A DNA stretch of 64,000 bases from an uncultured Lachnospiraceae bacterium (GTDB lineage: Bacteria > Bacillota > Clostridia > Lachnospirales > Lachnospiraceae), in NCBI GenBank assembly GCA_910585295.1, contig CAJUDE010000030.1, positions 1 to 64,000 of the forward strand, read 5' to 3'. Shown piece by piece: positions 53,342 to 62,571 of the stretch (the stretch's first letter is position 1; every line of letters starts with the position of its first letter). The translations under genes were made by a program, and so were the position numbers. The notes beneath the pieces were generated by a model. It was given only the letters and a program-made list of their open reading frames with translations, was not told the DNA's origin and searched no databases.

Positions 53342-53505
53342 TAGTGTGCTGGCCATATTATATCTGACGAAACTCCACAGAATATTCGCTCATCTGCAAG
53401 GCAGATTTTCGACGGCGTAGCGGTGGCTACGGATAGAAAATCTAACGCGGCAGATGGGCGGATAGGCAAGGAGGTTTGGCTGAATATAATACGGTCAGCA
53501 CACTA
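53342..53505. repeat. Symmetric 164-bp palindrome, copy 1
   Basis: Nested complementary arms share one centre at 53423: TAGTGTGCTGGCC (53342) with GGTCAGCACACTA (53505), GATTTTC (53404) with GAAAATC (53442), and a central CGTAGC/GCTACG (53416-53431). The core TCATCTGCAAGGC...AACGCGGCAGATGG is shared with the element at 54369, but the outer arms are different. Confidence 0.75.
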
Positions 53506-53594
53506 ATGTGCGTTTCAAGCATTGCAGGCTAATTTCCGCCTTCCTGTATTTCCTCATTTTTTTCTACATAAAAATTCACTTTGCTATAGATTTA

Positions 53595-53603
53595 TGATAT
53601 AAT
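53595..53603 (+). promoter_or_regulatory. Extended -10 promoter of cheC
   Basis: TGATATAAT, that is TG-n-TATAAT, about 30 bases before the cheC start. The -35 at the expected distance is weak, which an extended -10 can compensate for. Confidence 0.6.
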
Positions 53604-53634
53604 GGAAAAAATTTTATTGTAAGGAGAGATTCGT

Positions 53635-54258
53635 ATGGCCATAGCAGATATCAGCAATTTAGACGACATGCAATTAGATGTATTGACTGAAATTGGAAAT
53701 GTTGGTTCCGGCAATGCCGCAACCGCGCTGGCAACTTTACTGAACACCTTTGTAGATATAGAAATCCCAAGCATACACCTTATTGATTTTGATGACGTTT
53801 CCCAGTTTTTAGGCGGCCCAGATAATTATGCCCTGGGGCTGACTGTTACTTTAAACGGCGATATAGAAGGAATGATGCTGCAGGTAATCCAAAAAGAATT
53901 TGCGGCTAAATTAATTAATACTTTCTATGAAAAAAAAATTTCCTCTCTGGATGACATTACCGAAATGGACCTATCTGTCGTACGGGAAATGGGCAATATC
54001 ACTACCGCCGCTTATGTAAACTCCATTGCAAAAATGGCGAATATCTTTATCAATATTACGCCGCCGGAAGACCATATTGACAAAGTGGGCAATATTTTAA
54101 GCATCCCCTCTCACAACCTTGGCTCCGTAGGAAAAAAAGTGCTGTATATTGACGAGAGTTTCTGCATATCTGGGACACAAATTCATGGAAGCATGATTTT
54201 AATCCTAGAATACGCTTCTATGAATGTATTATTCCAAAAACTAGGGCTTCCTGTTTAA
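53635..54258 (+). CDS. cheC: CheC-type chemotaxis phosphatase
   Basis: 207 residues. The two CheC active-site helices are EIGNVGSGNAATALATLL near the N-terminus and EMGNITTAAYVNSIAKMA in the middle, each with the E-x2-N pair. CheC dephosphorylates CheY-P in Firmicute chemotaxis, usually with CheD. Here the gene stands alone rather than in a che operon. TAAGGAGAGATTCGT precedes the ATG. A terminator follows at 54314. Confidence 0.9.
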   Translation: MAIADISNLDDMQLDVLTEIGNVGSGNAATALATLLNTFVDIEIPSIHLIDFDDVSQFLGGPDNYALGLTVTLNGDIEGMMLQVIQKEFAAKLINTFYEKKISSLDDITEMDLSVVREMGNITTAAYVNSIAKMANIFINITPPEDHIDKVGNILSIPSHNLGSVGKKVLYIDESFCISGTQIHGSMILILEYASMNVLFQKLGLPV

Positions 54259-54313
54259 ATTTTCTAGCATACATATTATGATTCCAGCGGCTAAACTTAG
54301 ACCAATATAATTC

Positions 54314-54362
54314 AAAGGGCCTCTACACCAGCGATGCATGCTTTTGTGTGGAAGCCCTTTTT
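54314..54362 (+). terminator. Intrinsic terminator of cheC
   Basis: AAAGGGCcTC ... GAaGCCCTTT then TT; paired ACAC/GTGT inside. Lies 56 bases after the cheC stop, just before palindrome copy 2. Confidence 0.75.
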
Positions 54363-54368
54363 GATATA

Positions 54369-54529
54369 TATTACTCCGGCGGTTAAATGTCGACGAATTT
54401 TACGAAGAATAAATTTTCATCTGCAAGGCGGAAGAATGCGTTGTAGCGAGCGCCACAACGATTGATGGCAACGCGGCAGATGGAAATTTAAGCAAGCAAA
54501 AACGTCGATATTTAACCGCCGGAGTAATA
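54369..54529. repeat. Symmetric 161-bp palindrome, copy 2
   Basis: Arms TATTACTCCGGCGGTTAAAT (54369) and ATTTAACCGCCGGAGTAATA (54529) are exactly complementary over 20 bases, then (g/a)TCGACG/CGTCGA; the centre is GTTGT/ACAAC at 54440-54459. The inner motif TCATCTGCAAGGC...AACGCGGCAGATGG is shared with copy 1 at 53342, while the arms are unrelated to that copy. Confidence 0.8.
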
Positions 54530-54596
54530 AGTTTTACCAAGTGCGTTTTTATGGAAAGCCCTTTCACGGATACGTTTAAATAACAAAAAGGATTGG

Positions 54597-55412
54597 TCAG
54601 GCATCCTTGCCACGGCTTCCAGGAACAGCCACGCTTTTTGCGCCACCATATTTTTTCTTTTTTTGCTGATACGCCGCGATGCGGATATACAAACTTTGGG
54701 GCAGAAACCGCCCCAATACCATGGCGCCCCTAAGAGAGAGCTTCGGGACGATAACAACCTTCCTGCGCTTCATTTGTGCATAAGCATAGCGGGCGCAATA
54801 TGCGGCTCCAATCCCATGTAGGGCAAACTGCACATTTGCCACCTGGTTAAATTCTGTATTGACTGGCCCTGGGCATAGGCATCCAATATAGACGGGGCTT
54901 TTTCCCTGGCAAAGTTCCTCCGCTATACCTCTTGTCAGGCTTGTGGCATAGGCTTTGGAGGCATAGTATGTGGACATATAAGGCCCTGCCGGCATCAGCC
55001 CTGCACAAGAAGCCACATTCAGGATATACCCGCCCTTTTGTTTTTCCATTTTCCTTAATGCCAGCTTGGTCAGGATATGGAGCGCTTTCACATTCACATC
55101 TACCATTTCCAGCTCTTTTTTCAGGCTGCTTCCCCGAAACGCGCCAAAATTCCCAAAGCCTGCATTATTTATCCACACTTCTACCGGCTTTCCCTTTACC
55201 GCCTGGAATAAACGGAAACAATCTTCTTCTTTACTTAGGTCAACCGCAACAACCTCACATTCCGCCTGTAACTGCTTTTTCAGCCCTTCCAGCCGCTCTT
55301 TCCGCCGGGCGCAAAGCACCAGCCCATACCCTTCCTTTGCTAAGATCCGCGCAAATTCCAGCCCAATCCCAGAACTTGCCCCTGTAACCACCGCATATTT
55401 TTTCATCTGCAT
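54597..55412 (-). CDS. Short-chain dehydrogenase/reductase (SDR)
   Basis: 271 residues of the classical SDR fold: NAD(P)-binding TGASSGIGLEFA at the N-terminus, the INNAG motif (WINNAGFGNF), the catalytic YxxxK in YYASKAYATS and CPGPVNTEF. The RR pair after the second strand (CARRKERL) favours NADP. The substrate cannot be predicted; the family includes DltE-like oxidoreductases. The C-terminus has a short amphipathic, basic extension. Monocistronic. Confidence 0.88.
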   Translation of the reverse strand: MQMKKYAVVTGASSGIGLEFARILAKEGYGLVLCARRKERLEGLKKQLQAECEVVAVDLSKEEDCFRLFQAVKGKPVEVWINNAGFGNFGAFRGSSLKKELEMVDVNVKALHILTKLALRKMEKQKGGYILNVASCAGLMPAGPYMSTYYASKAYATSLTRGIAEELCQGKSPVYIGCLCPGPVNTEFNQVANVQFALHGIGAAYCARYAYAQMKRRKVVIVPKLSLRGAMVLGRFLPQSLYIRIAAYQQKKKKYGGAKSVAVPGSRGKDA

Positions 55413-55556
55413 TCCCTCCCTTTCTTAGAGCGCGCCTAAAAAGCACTTCCTTCTACCTGCATCCTTCCGTTGGGCAGGCGTCCCAACCCAGCCGAGCGCC
55501 GTCTAATTATATCCCGCCTTTCCGTTTCATCTTATGCACCATGGCTTATGGCAAAG

Positions 55557-56816
55557 CTACTGCCGCCAATATTTCCGTTCCTGGTAAGCTAGTTCCAGAT
55601 TAACCGTAGCATATGGCTTTTGCACTGTCCCATCTGACCCCCTTAAAACCTCTCTTTGGTTCTGCCAAAACAGCTTTCTGGTTGGCACTGCGCAAACCCT
55701 GTCCACTGGGTAGCTGCATTTCTGGTAAGCCTGGGTGCTATAGCAGGTAGCAGAAGATTCAAATAAAAAATACATATTCTCCCCATCACAAACTAATTCT
55801 TCTGCCATTGGCGGGAATTTGCAGGAATTATAACAATAATAAATATTCCTGCCTGTATAACTATCCTGATATACCTGGTACAAATAGATTTGAGAATCAA
55901 AGTACCGGCCCTTTGATGTGGCCACTGCCATGCATGTTTTCCCATCCTGCTCCCAAAATGCAACCCCATTTGCATACCCTGGTATTACAATTTCCTCCTG
56001 CTTCTCTAACGTAAATTTCTTCTGCTGCCCGCTGCCCTCTTTTTTCACTAGGTAACTTCTGAGGCTTCCCATATTGCTGACCCGGTTTGAGTATGTGCCT
56101 ACCCACAACCTATTTCCATACCATGTCACAAAAGAAGCCACAGCGCCGCAGAACACGTTTTGCCCATATTCCTCAAGCTGATAACTGCTCTTCCCAGAAC
56201 CCACTGCTTCCTGCACCGCTTCATAAGAAATAACGCTGCATTCCCTGTCTGTGCTTTTGGCAATCCAAATATTTTCCCCATCAAAGGCTATGCCGCCCAC
56301 ATGGTTCACATCTGGAAGCACAATCGTAGTCAAAAATTTCCTTTCCCTGGCATTTTGGTTGGACAATACATAAATCACAGAATGGTTCGGCTTATGTCCC
56401 CCCTTGCCGTAAGAACCGCCATTGTCATAGGCAGTCACCAACATATAGTCCCCTGCAATGCAAATCCCCTGCGGCACCATCTGGTTACAGCTTTCCCCTA
56501 AGATTTCCGTAGATTCCAGCCCCGGAACCGCTGTGGAACGCCCTTCTTGGTACAGGCTGCTAAAATAGCGGTAGTGGCTCAAGGTATCCTGAAACTGTTT
56601 CCCATACCGGAAGTTGATGCTGGTGGAACTGCTATGCCCTTGCCCTGCCTCTATATTTTTAGAGCTGTTATAAACTTCTTCTATTTCCATATTTTTCAAA
56701 AAAGAAAGGGCCGCATGGAACCCGCCCCCTGCTTTCAGAAGGACCCATGCAGCCGCTGTTATGCAAAATAGTGCAATATATCTTAAAATCAAGCTATTTT
56801 TGTTCTGTTTGCCCAT
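55557..56816 (-). CDS. Membrane-anchored beta-propeller-like protein of unknown function
   Basis: 419 residues from MGKQNKNSLILRYIALFCIT (an upstream TTG extension is less likely). One N-terminal membrane helix, then a large extracellular domain with repeated propeller-like strands: DYMLVTAYDNGG, NHVGGIAFDGENIWIAKSTD, TWYGNRLWVGTYSN, GYANGVAFWEQDGKTCMAVA and ELVCDGENMYFLFES. The 'G(I/V)AF-D-G-(N/D)' rhythm is typical of lectin-like or NHL-type propellers. No family name recognised. Monocistronic. Confidence 0.7.
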   Translation of the reverse strand: MGKQNKNSLILRYIALFCITAAAWVLLKAGGGFHAALSFLKNMEIEEVYNSSKNIEAGQGHSSSTSINFRYGKQFQDTLSHYRYFSSLYQEGRSTAVPGLESTEILGESCNQMVPQGICIAGDYMLVTAYDNGGSYGKGGHKPNHSVIYVLSNQNARERKFLTTIVLPDVNHVGGIAFDGENIWIAKSTDRECSVISYEAVQEAVGSGKSSYQLEEYGQNVFCGAVASFVTWYGNRLWVGTYSNRVSNMGSLRSYLVKKEGSGQQKKFTLEKQEEIVIPGYANGVAFWEQDGKTCMAVATSKGRYFDSQIYLYQVYQDSYTGRNIYYCYNSCKFPPMAEELVCDGENMYFLFESSATCYSTQAYQKCSYPVDRVCAVPTRKLFWQNQREVLRGSDGTVQKPYATVNLELAYQERKYWRQ

Positions 56817-56963
56817 ACATTTTCCGCCTTTGCCGTATTTTTTCAATACTTTTATCGTTATCTATAGTATAACCAATAAATTTACAGACACGATTAACAA
56901 AAAATGTATATTTTGTAAACTTTTTCGCTAATTATCCCCAACACACTTTGTGCTGAAATCCGC

Positions 56964-58163
56964 CTAAATTCTTTTTATGATTTCATTTAAAATCTCATTG
57001 GCTGCTTCCTCTTTGCCCATCCGTTCTAACTGGATGGTCTCATCCCTGGTAATCAACGTCAGCACATTTGTATCTGTGCCAAACCCTGCCCCTTCCACCT
57101 TCAAGTTATTGGCGGCAACCATATCTAAATGCTTTTTCTCCAGTTTTGCCCGGGAATTTTCTTCCAAATCCCTGGTTTCCATGGAAAACCCACACAAAAA
57201 GCTGTGGATGGAGCCTTCCAATTTCATTCTGCCCAATTCTGCCAGAATATCTTTGGTCCGCTCTAACTGGATGGAGCCTGCGCCTTCTGATTTCTTTATT
57301 TTATCTTTTGCCGCTTCTAAAGGACGGTAATCTGCCACTGCAGCCGCTTTGATGACCACATCCATCTGAGGCGCCCGGCAAACCACTTCCCTATACATCT
57401 CTTCTGCAGAAACTACCTGGACCACTTCCACAAACATAGGCGGCTCTAAGGATGTCCCACCTGTCACTAACGTGACATTTGCGCCCCGCCGCATGGCGGC
57501 TTTCGCCAAAGCATACCCCATTTTCCCGGTGGAATGGTTGGTGATGTAGCGCACTGGGTCAATGGCTTCCTGGGTAGCCCCGGCAGTGACCAGCACATTC
57601 TTCCCAGCCAAATCTTTTGGGGCGGCCAGCTCTTTTAACATATATTCCATTAGCGCTTCTTCTGAGGGAAGTTTCCCGTCCCCAATATCGCCATTTGCCA
57701 GCATCCCTGTATCCGGCGGGATAATCCCATAGCCAAACTGCCCTAATTTTTTCAAGTTATCCTGGACAATCGGGTTACGGTACATATTGTGGTTCATCGC
57801 AGGGGCGATTAATATTTTACAGGTACATGCCATCACTGTGGTGGTCAGCATGTCGTCTGCAATGCCGTTTGCAATTTTGCCAATGGCATTTGCCGTGGCT
57901 GGCGCAACCAAGACCAAATCCGCCTGTTTTGCCAACGCCACATGTTCCACGGAAAATTCAAAATTCCGGTCAAAGGTGTCAATTAGGCATTTATTCCCTG
58001 TCAGGGTCTCAAATGTTGTGGCAGTGATAAAATTTGTGGCGTTTTCTGTCATCAGCACATGGACGTTGCAATGGAGTTTTTTCAGCATTCTTGCCACATT
58101 TGGCATTTTATAGGCGGCAATCCCGCCTGTGACCCCAAGCAATACGGTTTTTCCTTTTAACAT
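56964..58163 (-). CDS. coaBC: Bifunctional phosphopantothenoylcysteine decarboxylase/synthetase
   Basis: 399 residues from MLKGKTVLLGVTGGIAAYKM, with GGAGGGAG upstream. The CoaC flavoprotein half has APAMNHNMY (the PXMNXXMW-type motif) and His in EFSVEHVALAKQADLV; the CoaB half has LVTAGATQEAIDPVRYITNH and STGKMGYALAKAA. Converts 4'-phosphopantothenate to 4'-phosphopantetheine with cysteine and a nucleotide triphosphate. Last gene of the pan operon, giving an unbroken route from ketoisovalerate and aspartate towards CoA. Confidence 0.95.
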   Translation of the reverse strand: MLKGKTVLLGVTGGIAAYKMPNVARMLKKLHCNVHVLMTENATNFITATTFETLTGNKCLIDTFDRNFEFSVEHVALAKQADLVLVAPATANAIGKIANGIADDMLTTTVMACTCKILIAPAMNHNMYRNPIVQDNLKKLGQFGYGIIPPDTGMLANGDIGDGKLPSEEALMEYMLKELAAPKDLAGKNVLVTAGATQEAIDPVRYITNHSTGKMGYALAKAAMRRGANVTLVTGGTSLEPPMFVEVVQVVSAEEMYREVVCRAPQMDVVIKAAAVADYRPLEAAKDKIKKSEGAGSIQLERTKDILAELGRMKLEGSIHSFLCGFSMETRDLEENSRAKLEKKHLDMVAANNLKVEGAGFGTDTNVLTLITRDETIQLERMGKEEAANEILNEIIKRI

Positions 58164-58202
58164 ATTCCGCTCCCTCCTACCTGCAGGCAATGCCTGCCTT
58201 GC

Positions 58203-58592
58203 CTATGGGCAGGATATTTGCCCATGTTTTTCATACGTGGTGATTTTGGAGATTTGGTTTCCCTCATCGACAAACACCACCTGCGGCTGAAACTCTTTTG
58301 CCTCTTCTGGTTCCATCTGGGCATATGCCATAATAATAATATGGTCGCCAACCTGCACCTGCCGGGCCGCTGCGCCATTCAGGCATACCATGCCGCTGCC
58401 TGGTTCCCCCATAATAGTATAAGTCTCAAAACGGTTCCCATTCTCAATGTCCACAATCTGCACATTTTCGTACTCCAAAATCCCTGCCGCCGCCAGAAGT
58501 TCAGGGTCTACGGTGATGCTGCCCACATAGTTCAGCTCTGCCTGTTTTACAACTGCCCGGTGAATTTTTCCTTTTAACATTTTCAAATACAT
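58203..58592 (-). CDS. panD: Aspartate 1-decarboxylase
   Basis: 129 residues. Makes beta-alanine for pantothenate. A pyruvoyl enzyme that self-cleaves at the Gly-Ser bond in [12 protein letters not shown] (the usual Gly24-Ser25 position). The C-terminal half [20 protein letters not shown] is typical. GGAG precedes the ATG. It lies between panC (two bases apart) and coaBC. Confidence 0.95.
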   Translation of the reverse strand: MYLKMLKGKIHRAVVKQAELNYVGSITVDPELLAAAGILEYENVQIVDIENGNRFETYTIMGEPGSGMVCLNGAAARQVQVGDHIIIMAYAQMEPEEAKEFQPQVVFVDEGNQISKITTYEKHGQISCP

Positions 58593-58594
58593 GG

Positions 58595-59437
58595 TTATTC
58601 TCCTTTTAGGTTGTCAATCAACCTTGTTTTCCCAATATAGACGGCAACCGCTGCCAAAAATGGACCTTCTATTGTATCAATCGGCTCTAGGTTCTCCACA
58701 TCCACAATCTCTACATAATCTACCTGCGCCAACGGCTCCTTCTCTATATTTTCCCTGATGGCATTTTTCACTTTCTTTGCGTCTTTCTGCCCTGCATGGA
58801 CCATCCCTTCCCCTAAAACCAGGGATTTATGGAGAACCAGCGCCGCCTCCCGTTCTTTGGGGTTCAGATAAGTGTTACGGGAACTCATGGCAAGCCCGTC
58901 CGCTTCCCGGACAATCGGGCAGCCTACAATTGTTATGCCGAAATTCATATCCCGCACCATCCGTCGGATTACCGCAAGCTGTTGGGCGTCCTTCTGCCCA
59001 AAATACGCCCGGTCTGGCGTTACAATATTAAAAAGCTTCGACACCACTGTGCATACCCCGCGGAAATGGGTTGGCCTTGTCTTGCCGCAAAGCCCTTTTG
59101 TCAGTCGGTCCATATCCACAAACGTACAGTGATTTGGGAAATACATTTCTTCTGGATCTGGATGGAAAACCACATCCGCCCCTACCGCTTCACAAATGGC
59201 CGCATCTCTGTCAATATCCCTTGGGTAGCTGGATAAATCTTCGTTTACCCCAAACTGGGTAGGGTTGACAAAATCACTGACCACTACCCTGTCATTTTCA
59301 CTGACTGCTTTTTCAATCAGGCTTTTGTGGCCATCATGAAGATATCCCATTGTAGGCACCAGCCCAATGGAATGCCCCTCTCCCCGCCACCATTTAATGA
59401 TAGAACGCAATTCTTCGATATTTTTTACAATCTGCAT
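58595..59437 (-). CDS. panC: Pantothenate synthetase
   Basis: 280 residues from [20 protein letters not shown]; this ATG has GGAGG five bases upstream, better than the ORF start four codons earlier. ATP-dependent ligation of pantoate and beta-alanine. Adenylate-forming motifs: [15 protein letters not shown] (HxGH-like), [14 protein letters not shown], and the KMSKS-like [13 protein letters not shown]. Second-to-last biosynthetic step in this operon. Confidence 0.95.
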   Translation of the reverse strand: MQIVKNIEELRSIIKWWRGEGHSIGLVPTMGYLHDGHKSLIEKAVSENDRVVVSDFVNPTQFGVNEDLSSYPRDIDRDAAICEAVGADVVFHPDPEEMYFPNHCTFVDMDRLTKGLCGKTRPTHFRGVCTVVSKLFNIVTPDRAYFGQKDAQQLAVIRRMVRDMNFGITIVGCPIVREADGLAMSSRNTYLNPKEREAALVLHKSLVLGEGMVHAGQKDAKKVKNAIRENIEKEPLAQVDYVEIVDVENLEPIDTIEGPFLAAVAVYIGKTRLIDNLKGE

Positions 59438-59501
59438 GGCTTCCTCCATTCTGCCAGGCCCGCCGCCCGCCAGTCTCCAAACAGGCGGCAGGCCGGCAAC
59501 C

Positions 59502-60329
59502 TTAATACAATTTTTCTATTACATCATCATCTATTTTAAAGGTATGTTCTTGTGCAGGGAAGGCGCCCGACTTTACTTCCTCGCTATATTTCTGGAACGC
59601 CTCTTTCATCAATGCGCCCACTTCACCGAACCGCTTGACAAATTTAGGCTTAAAATCGCCAAACATAGACAGCATATCCTGATATACCAATACCTGCCCG
59701 TCGCAGCCAGCCCCGGCGCCAATACCAATCGTTGGGATATGGAGCTTCTCTGTCACTAGTTCTGCTAATTTTGCAGGCACGCACTCTAATACCACGGCCA
59801 CCGCCCCAGCCTCTTCAACCATCTTTGCGTCCTCTAAAAGCTTCCTTGCCGCCGCTTCTGATTTGCCCTGCACCTTAAATCCCCCAAACGTATTTAAAGA
59901 CTGGGGCGTCAGCCCAAGGTGCGCAACTACTGGGATGGAAGCATTGGTGATTGCCCGGATATGCTCTGCAAATTCCCTGCCTCCCTCTAATTTCACTGCC
60001 TGGGCCCTGCCTTCCTTCATAAGCCTGCCCGCGTTGCATACCGCATCATAGACAGAGGCCTGATAAGACATAAACGGCATGTCCGCCACAACCAATGCAT
60101 TTTTGGCGCCCCGCGCCACTGCCCTGGTATGGTGTACCATATCTTCCATTGTTACAGACAAAGTGTCTTCATAACCCAGCATGACCATCCCTAAGGAATC
60201 CCCTACCAGAATCATATTGATGCCTGCTTCGTCAATTAATTTTGCCATGGAGTAGTCATATGCCGTCAGCATAGTGACCTTTTCCCCACGTTCCTTGGCC
60301 TCCCGTATTGTTACAACTGTGTTTTTCAT
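59502..60329 (-). CDS. panB: Ketopantoate hydroxymethyltransferase
   Basis: 275 residues. Adds a hydroxymethyl group from methylene-tetrahydrofolate to 2-oxoisovalerate. Signatures: [52 protein letters not shown] and [20 protein letters not shown]. Located between the panG-like gene (11-base gap) and panC. Confidence 0.95.
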   Translation of the reverse strand: MKNTVVTIREAKERGEKVTMLTAYDYSMAKLIDEAGINMILVGDSLGMVMLGYEDTLSVTMEDMVHHTRAVARGAKNALVVADMPFMSYQASVYDAVCNAGRLMKEGRAQAVKLEGGREFAEHIRAITNASIPVVAHLGLTPQSLNTFGGFKVQGKSEAAARKLLEDAKMVEEAGAVAVVLECVPAKLAELVTEKLHIPTIGIGAGAGCDGQVLVYQDMLSMFGDFKPKFVKRFGEVGALMKEAFQKYSEEVKSGAFPAQEHTFKIDDDVIEKLY

Positions 60330-60339
60330 GGTCCCTTCC

Positions 60340-61239
60340 TCACTTGCTTTCTAATAATTGTTTCATAGTTCCATAGCTGCGGCCAGGATGTTTCTTCTGG
60401 GCAAGCTCCGTCACTACAGCCCCCACTGCCCGGTAAGACGCTTCCCATTCTGGCCTGCCCAAATGTTTTAGATGTGTTTGGACAGTCTGAATGTCATTTC
60501 GCTCTATTGGCCCGGTCAGCGCCTGCGCGCATCCACGGTATCCCGCCTCCTGCCTGGTACCGCTTGGCCCTTCTGGCTGCATCTCTTTTTCAAAAACAGA
60601 CCTCACATTATTCTCCACCAACGGCTTCAATAGCCCATAGGCGGATATCTCCGAAATCCCTGCTTCTTTCATTAGTTCTACTGCCATGGATAAAAGCCCC
60701 ACCACCTGATTGCTGGCAATGCTTGTGGCGGCGTGGTATTTCACTTTCTCCCTGGTGGAAATCTCCACCACTTGGTTGGGCAGCAGGACAAAAAGTTCCT
60801 GCATCCTTGCCAATGCTGTCCGGCTGCCTTCTACCGCAAAGGCTGCGCTTGTTAAATTTTGATAAGCTGTGAATTTGTCGCTGAACGCATAGATTGGATG
60901 GATAGAGCAGACGTATGCGCCTGTCCTTTCCCAGTTTGAAAATATATCACTTGATAAGGAACCACTAAAGTGGCAGATAACTTTTCCTTTCACATTTTTT
61001 CCTGCAATGCAATCCCATACCTTCGGAATTTCCCCATCCGTCGTGGTAATAAAAAGGGTATCGCTTACTTCCAATAGTGAATCTAACGTTTTAAAATAGT
61101 TTGTGCCTGTAAATTCTGCGGACTCCCTCCCGCTGCTTTCTGTCCTGCTGTAAAAGCCTGCGACATGCGCGCCATGGCCCGCTGTATATTTTCCAAGCGT
61201 GGTCCCCACTTTTCCAGCCCCTATAATCCCTATCTGCAT
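60340..61239 (-). CDS. panG: PanG-like ketopantoate reductase (Rossmann + DUF2520)
   Basis: 299 residues from [25 protein letters not shown] is five bases upstream of this ATG, and the longer ORF adds an unrelated leader. An N-terminal NAD(P)-binding Rossmann fold (GAGKVG) is followed by the all-helical DUF2520 domain ([40 protein letters not shown]). Not a classical PanE. DUF2520 proteins called PanG act as ketopantoate reductases in Francisella and several Firmicutes, and the position at the head of panB-panC-panD-coaBC supplies exactly the missing reductase. The role is strongly supported by context. Confidence 0.88.
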   Translation of the reverse strand: MQIGIIGAGKVGTTLGKYTAGHGAHVAGFYSRTESSGRESAEFTGTNYFKTLDSLLEVSDTLFITTTDGEIPKVWDCIAGKNVKGKVICHFSGSLSSDIFSNWERTGAYVCSIHPIYAFSDKFTAYQNLTSAAFAVEGSRTALARMQELFVLLPNQVVEISTREKVKYHAATSIASNQVVGLLSMAVELMKEAGISEISAYGLLKPLVENNVRSVFEKEMQPEGPSGTRQEAGYRGCAQALTGPIERNDIQTVQTHLKHLGRPEWEASYRAVGAVVTELAQKKHPGRSYGTMKQLLESK

Positions 61240-61361
61240 ATCTGCCTCCATTCCCAGGGAAATCCCAAACTCCCTGCCGCAAAATACGAAAAATGGAAAG
61301 GCTTCCTGCCTAAAATATGGTTCAAGTGATACAGTTTCCATCCAGAATACCGTTCGTCAAT

Positions 61362-61390
61362 AAATTAACACAAATAGGGGGTTTTTACAA
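61362..61390 (-). promoter_or_regulatory. Promoter of the pantothenate operon
   Basis: Minus strand TTGTAA (61390-61385), a 17-base spacer, TAATTT (61367-61362), about 120 bases before panG. It supports one transcript for panG-panB-panC-panD-coaBC. No riboswitch seen. Confidence 0.6.
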
Positions 61391-61506
61391 TAGAAAATGG
61401 CAGATTGCCATGTATAAAATATCGTGCATGGAAGGTGCCTCCCTTTTGAATTTTCACATAACCACCTACTGTCTTGGCAAGTTTATTTCCCTTATGGGAT
61501 TTTCCA

Positions 61507-62547
61507 TCATTTGCCCCAATACAGAAAATCCCTTACATTGCCTTGCGTGACTTTATGGTAAGGCAGGAAAATATATTTTTCATTCTCAAATTCTATTTTA
61601 TCCATCCCCGTCCCTGTGACAGCGGCGACTGCAAGCCCTGCCATTGCAGCAGCCTGCCCTTCTTTATCATTATAAACCGTGCCGGACAATTGCCCGTCTA
61701 TGACTGCTTCCAGCCCAGCCCCTGTGCCGTCTATGCCAAAAAAAACGGGCAATGCAGATTCCGTATAATTCAGTTTCCCATAAGCGTCTATTGCCCCCAG
61801 CGCCATCGCATCATTATTGGCAATCACCAATTCAATCTGGTTAGGGTATTGGCTGATTAGCTGCTGCATCCGGTTCTGCGCCTGGGCCCGATCCCAATTT
61901 GCCGTGCCAAAGCCTAATTTTTCCAGCTCCACCCCATGCCCTTTTAGGGCCTCCACTGCACTCTCAGTGCGGATCACCGCATCTTGATGCCCCAGTTCCC
62001 CCTCCAATACCACATATTGGATTTTCCCATCCCTGTTCCGATCCATTGCCTCATCCGCCTGGATTGCATCCACAACCAGCTCCCCCTGCATTTCGCCCGA
62101 CTGCCTTGCATCCGCCCCCACATAATACAGCCTGTCCCACTGCATCATGTCTTCTGCCACAGGCTCCCTATTAAAAAATATAATTGGCACATTGCTGCTG
62201 CGGGCAAGGTCTATAATTTCAGATGGGTCTGCCCGATCCACCAAGTTCACGCAAAGCACATTGCAGCCTAAGTCAATCAGCTCTTTTACCTGGTCGTCCT
62301 GGGTACGTTGGGAGCCAGCCGCATCCCTAACCATCATAGTCACCTCATAGCCGCTTTCCCCAACGCCCTCAAGCTGCTGCTTTAAACAGGACACTAATTC
62401 CCCAATAAATGTATCGCTTTGGTTATAAGCCGCCACCCCTACCTGGATTTTCTCTGGAACATCCACCTGCTGCCTGCCGCATGCAGACAATAGCGGGACA
62501 ACTATGCAAAAAGCAATCCCTGCCGCCAAATATTTTCCGATCCTCAT
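61507..62547 (-). CDS. Periplasmic-type sugar-binding lipoprotein (MglB-like)
   Basis: 346 residues. Lipoprotein signal LLSACG, then a type I periplasmic-binding fold like galactose/glucose-binding protein: the sugar-stacking N-terminal strand VGVAAYNQSDTFIGEL, a calcium-loop-like DRNRDGKIQYVVLEGELGHQ, ANWDRAQAQNRMQ and VIANNDAMALGAIDAYGK. No permease or ATPase follows; instead it is third in a cluster with a second binding protein and a YesM-type kinase, so it probably presents sugar to that sensor. ATACCATACCTCTG-rich spacer of 24 bases to the upstream gene. Confidence 0.88.
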   Translation of the reverse strand: MRIGKYLAAGIAFCIVVPLLSACGRQQVDVPEKIQVGVAAYNQSDTFIGELVSCLKQQLEGVGESGYEVTMMVRDAAGSQRTQDDQVKELIDLGCNVLCVNLVDRADPSEIIDLARSSNVPIIFFNREPVAEDMMQWDRLYYVGADARQSGEMQGELVVDAIQADEAMDRNRDGKIQYVVLEGELGHQDAVIRTESAVEALKGHGVELEKLGFGTANWDRAQAQNRMQQLISQYPNQIELVIANNDAMALGAIDAYGKLNYTESALPVFFGIDGTGAGLEAVIDGQLSGTVYNDKEGQAAAMAGLAVAAVTGTGMDKIEFENEKYIFLPYHKVTQGNVRDFLYWGK

Positions 62548-62571
62548 ACCATACCTCTGATTTTCCTTTGC

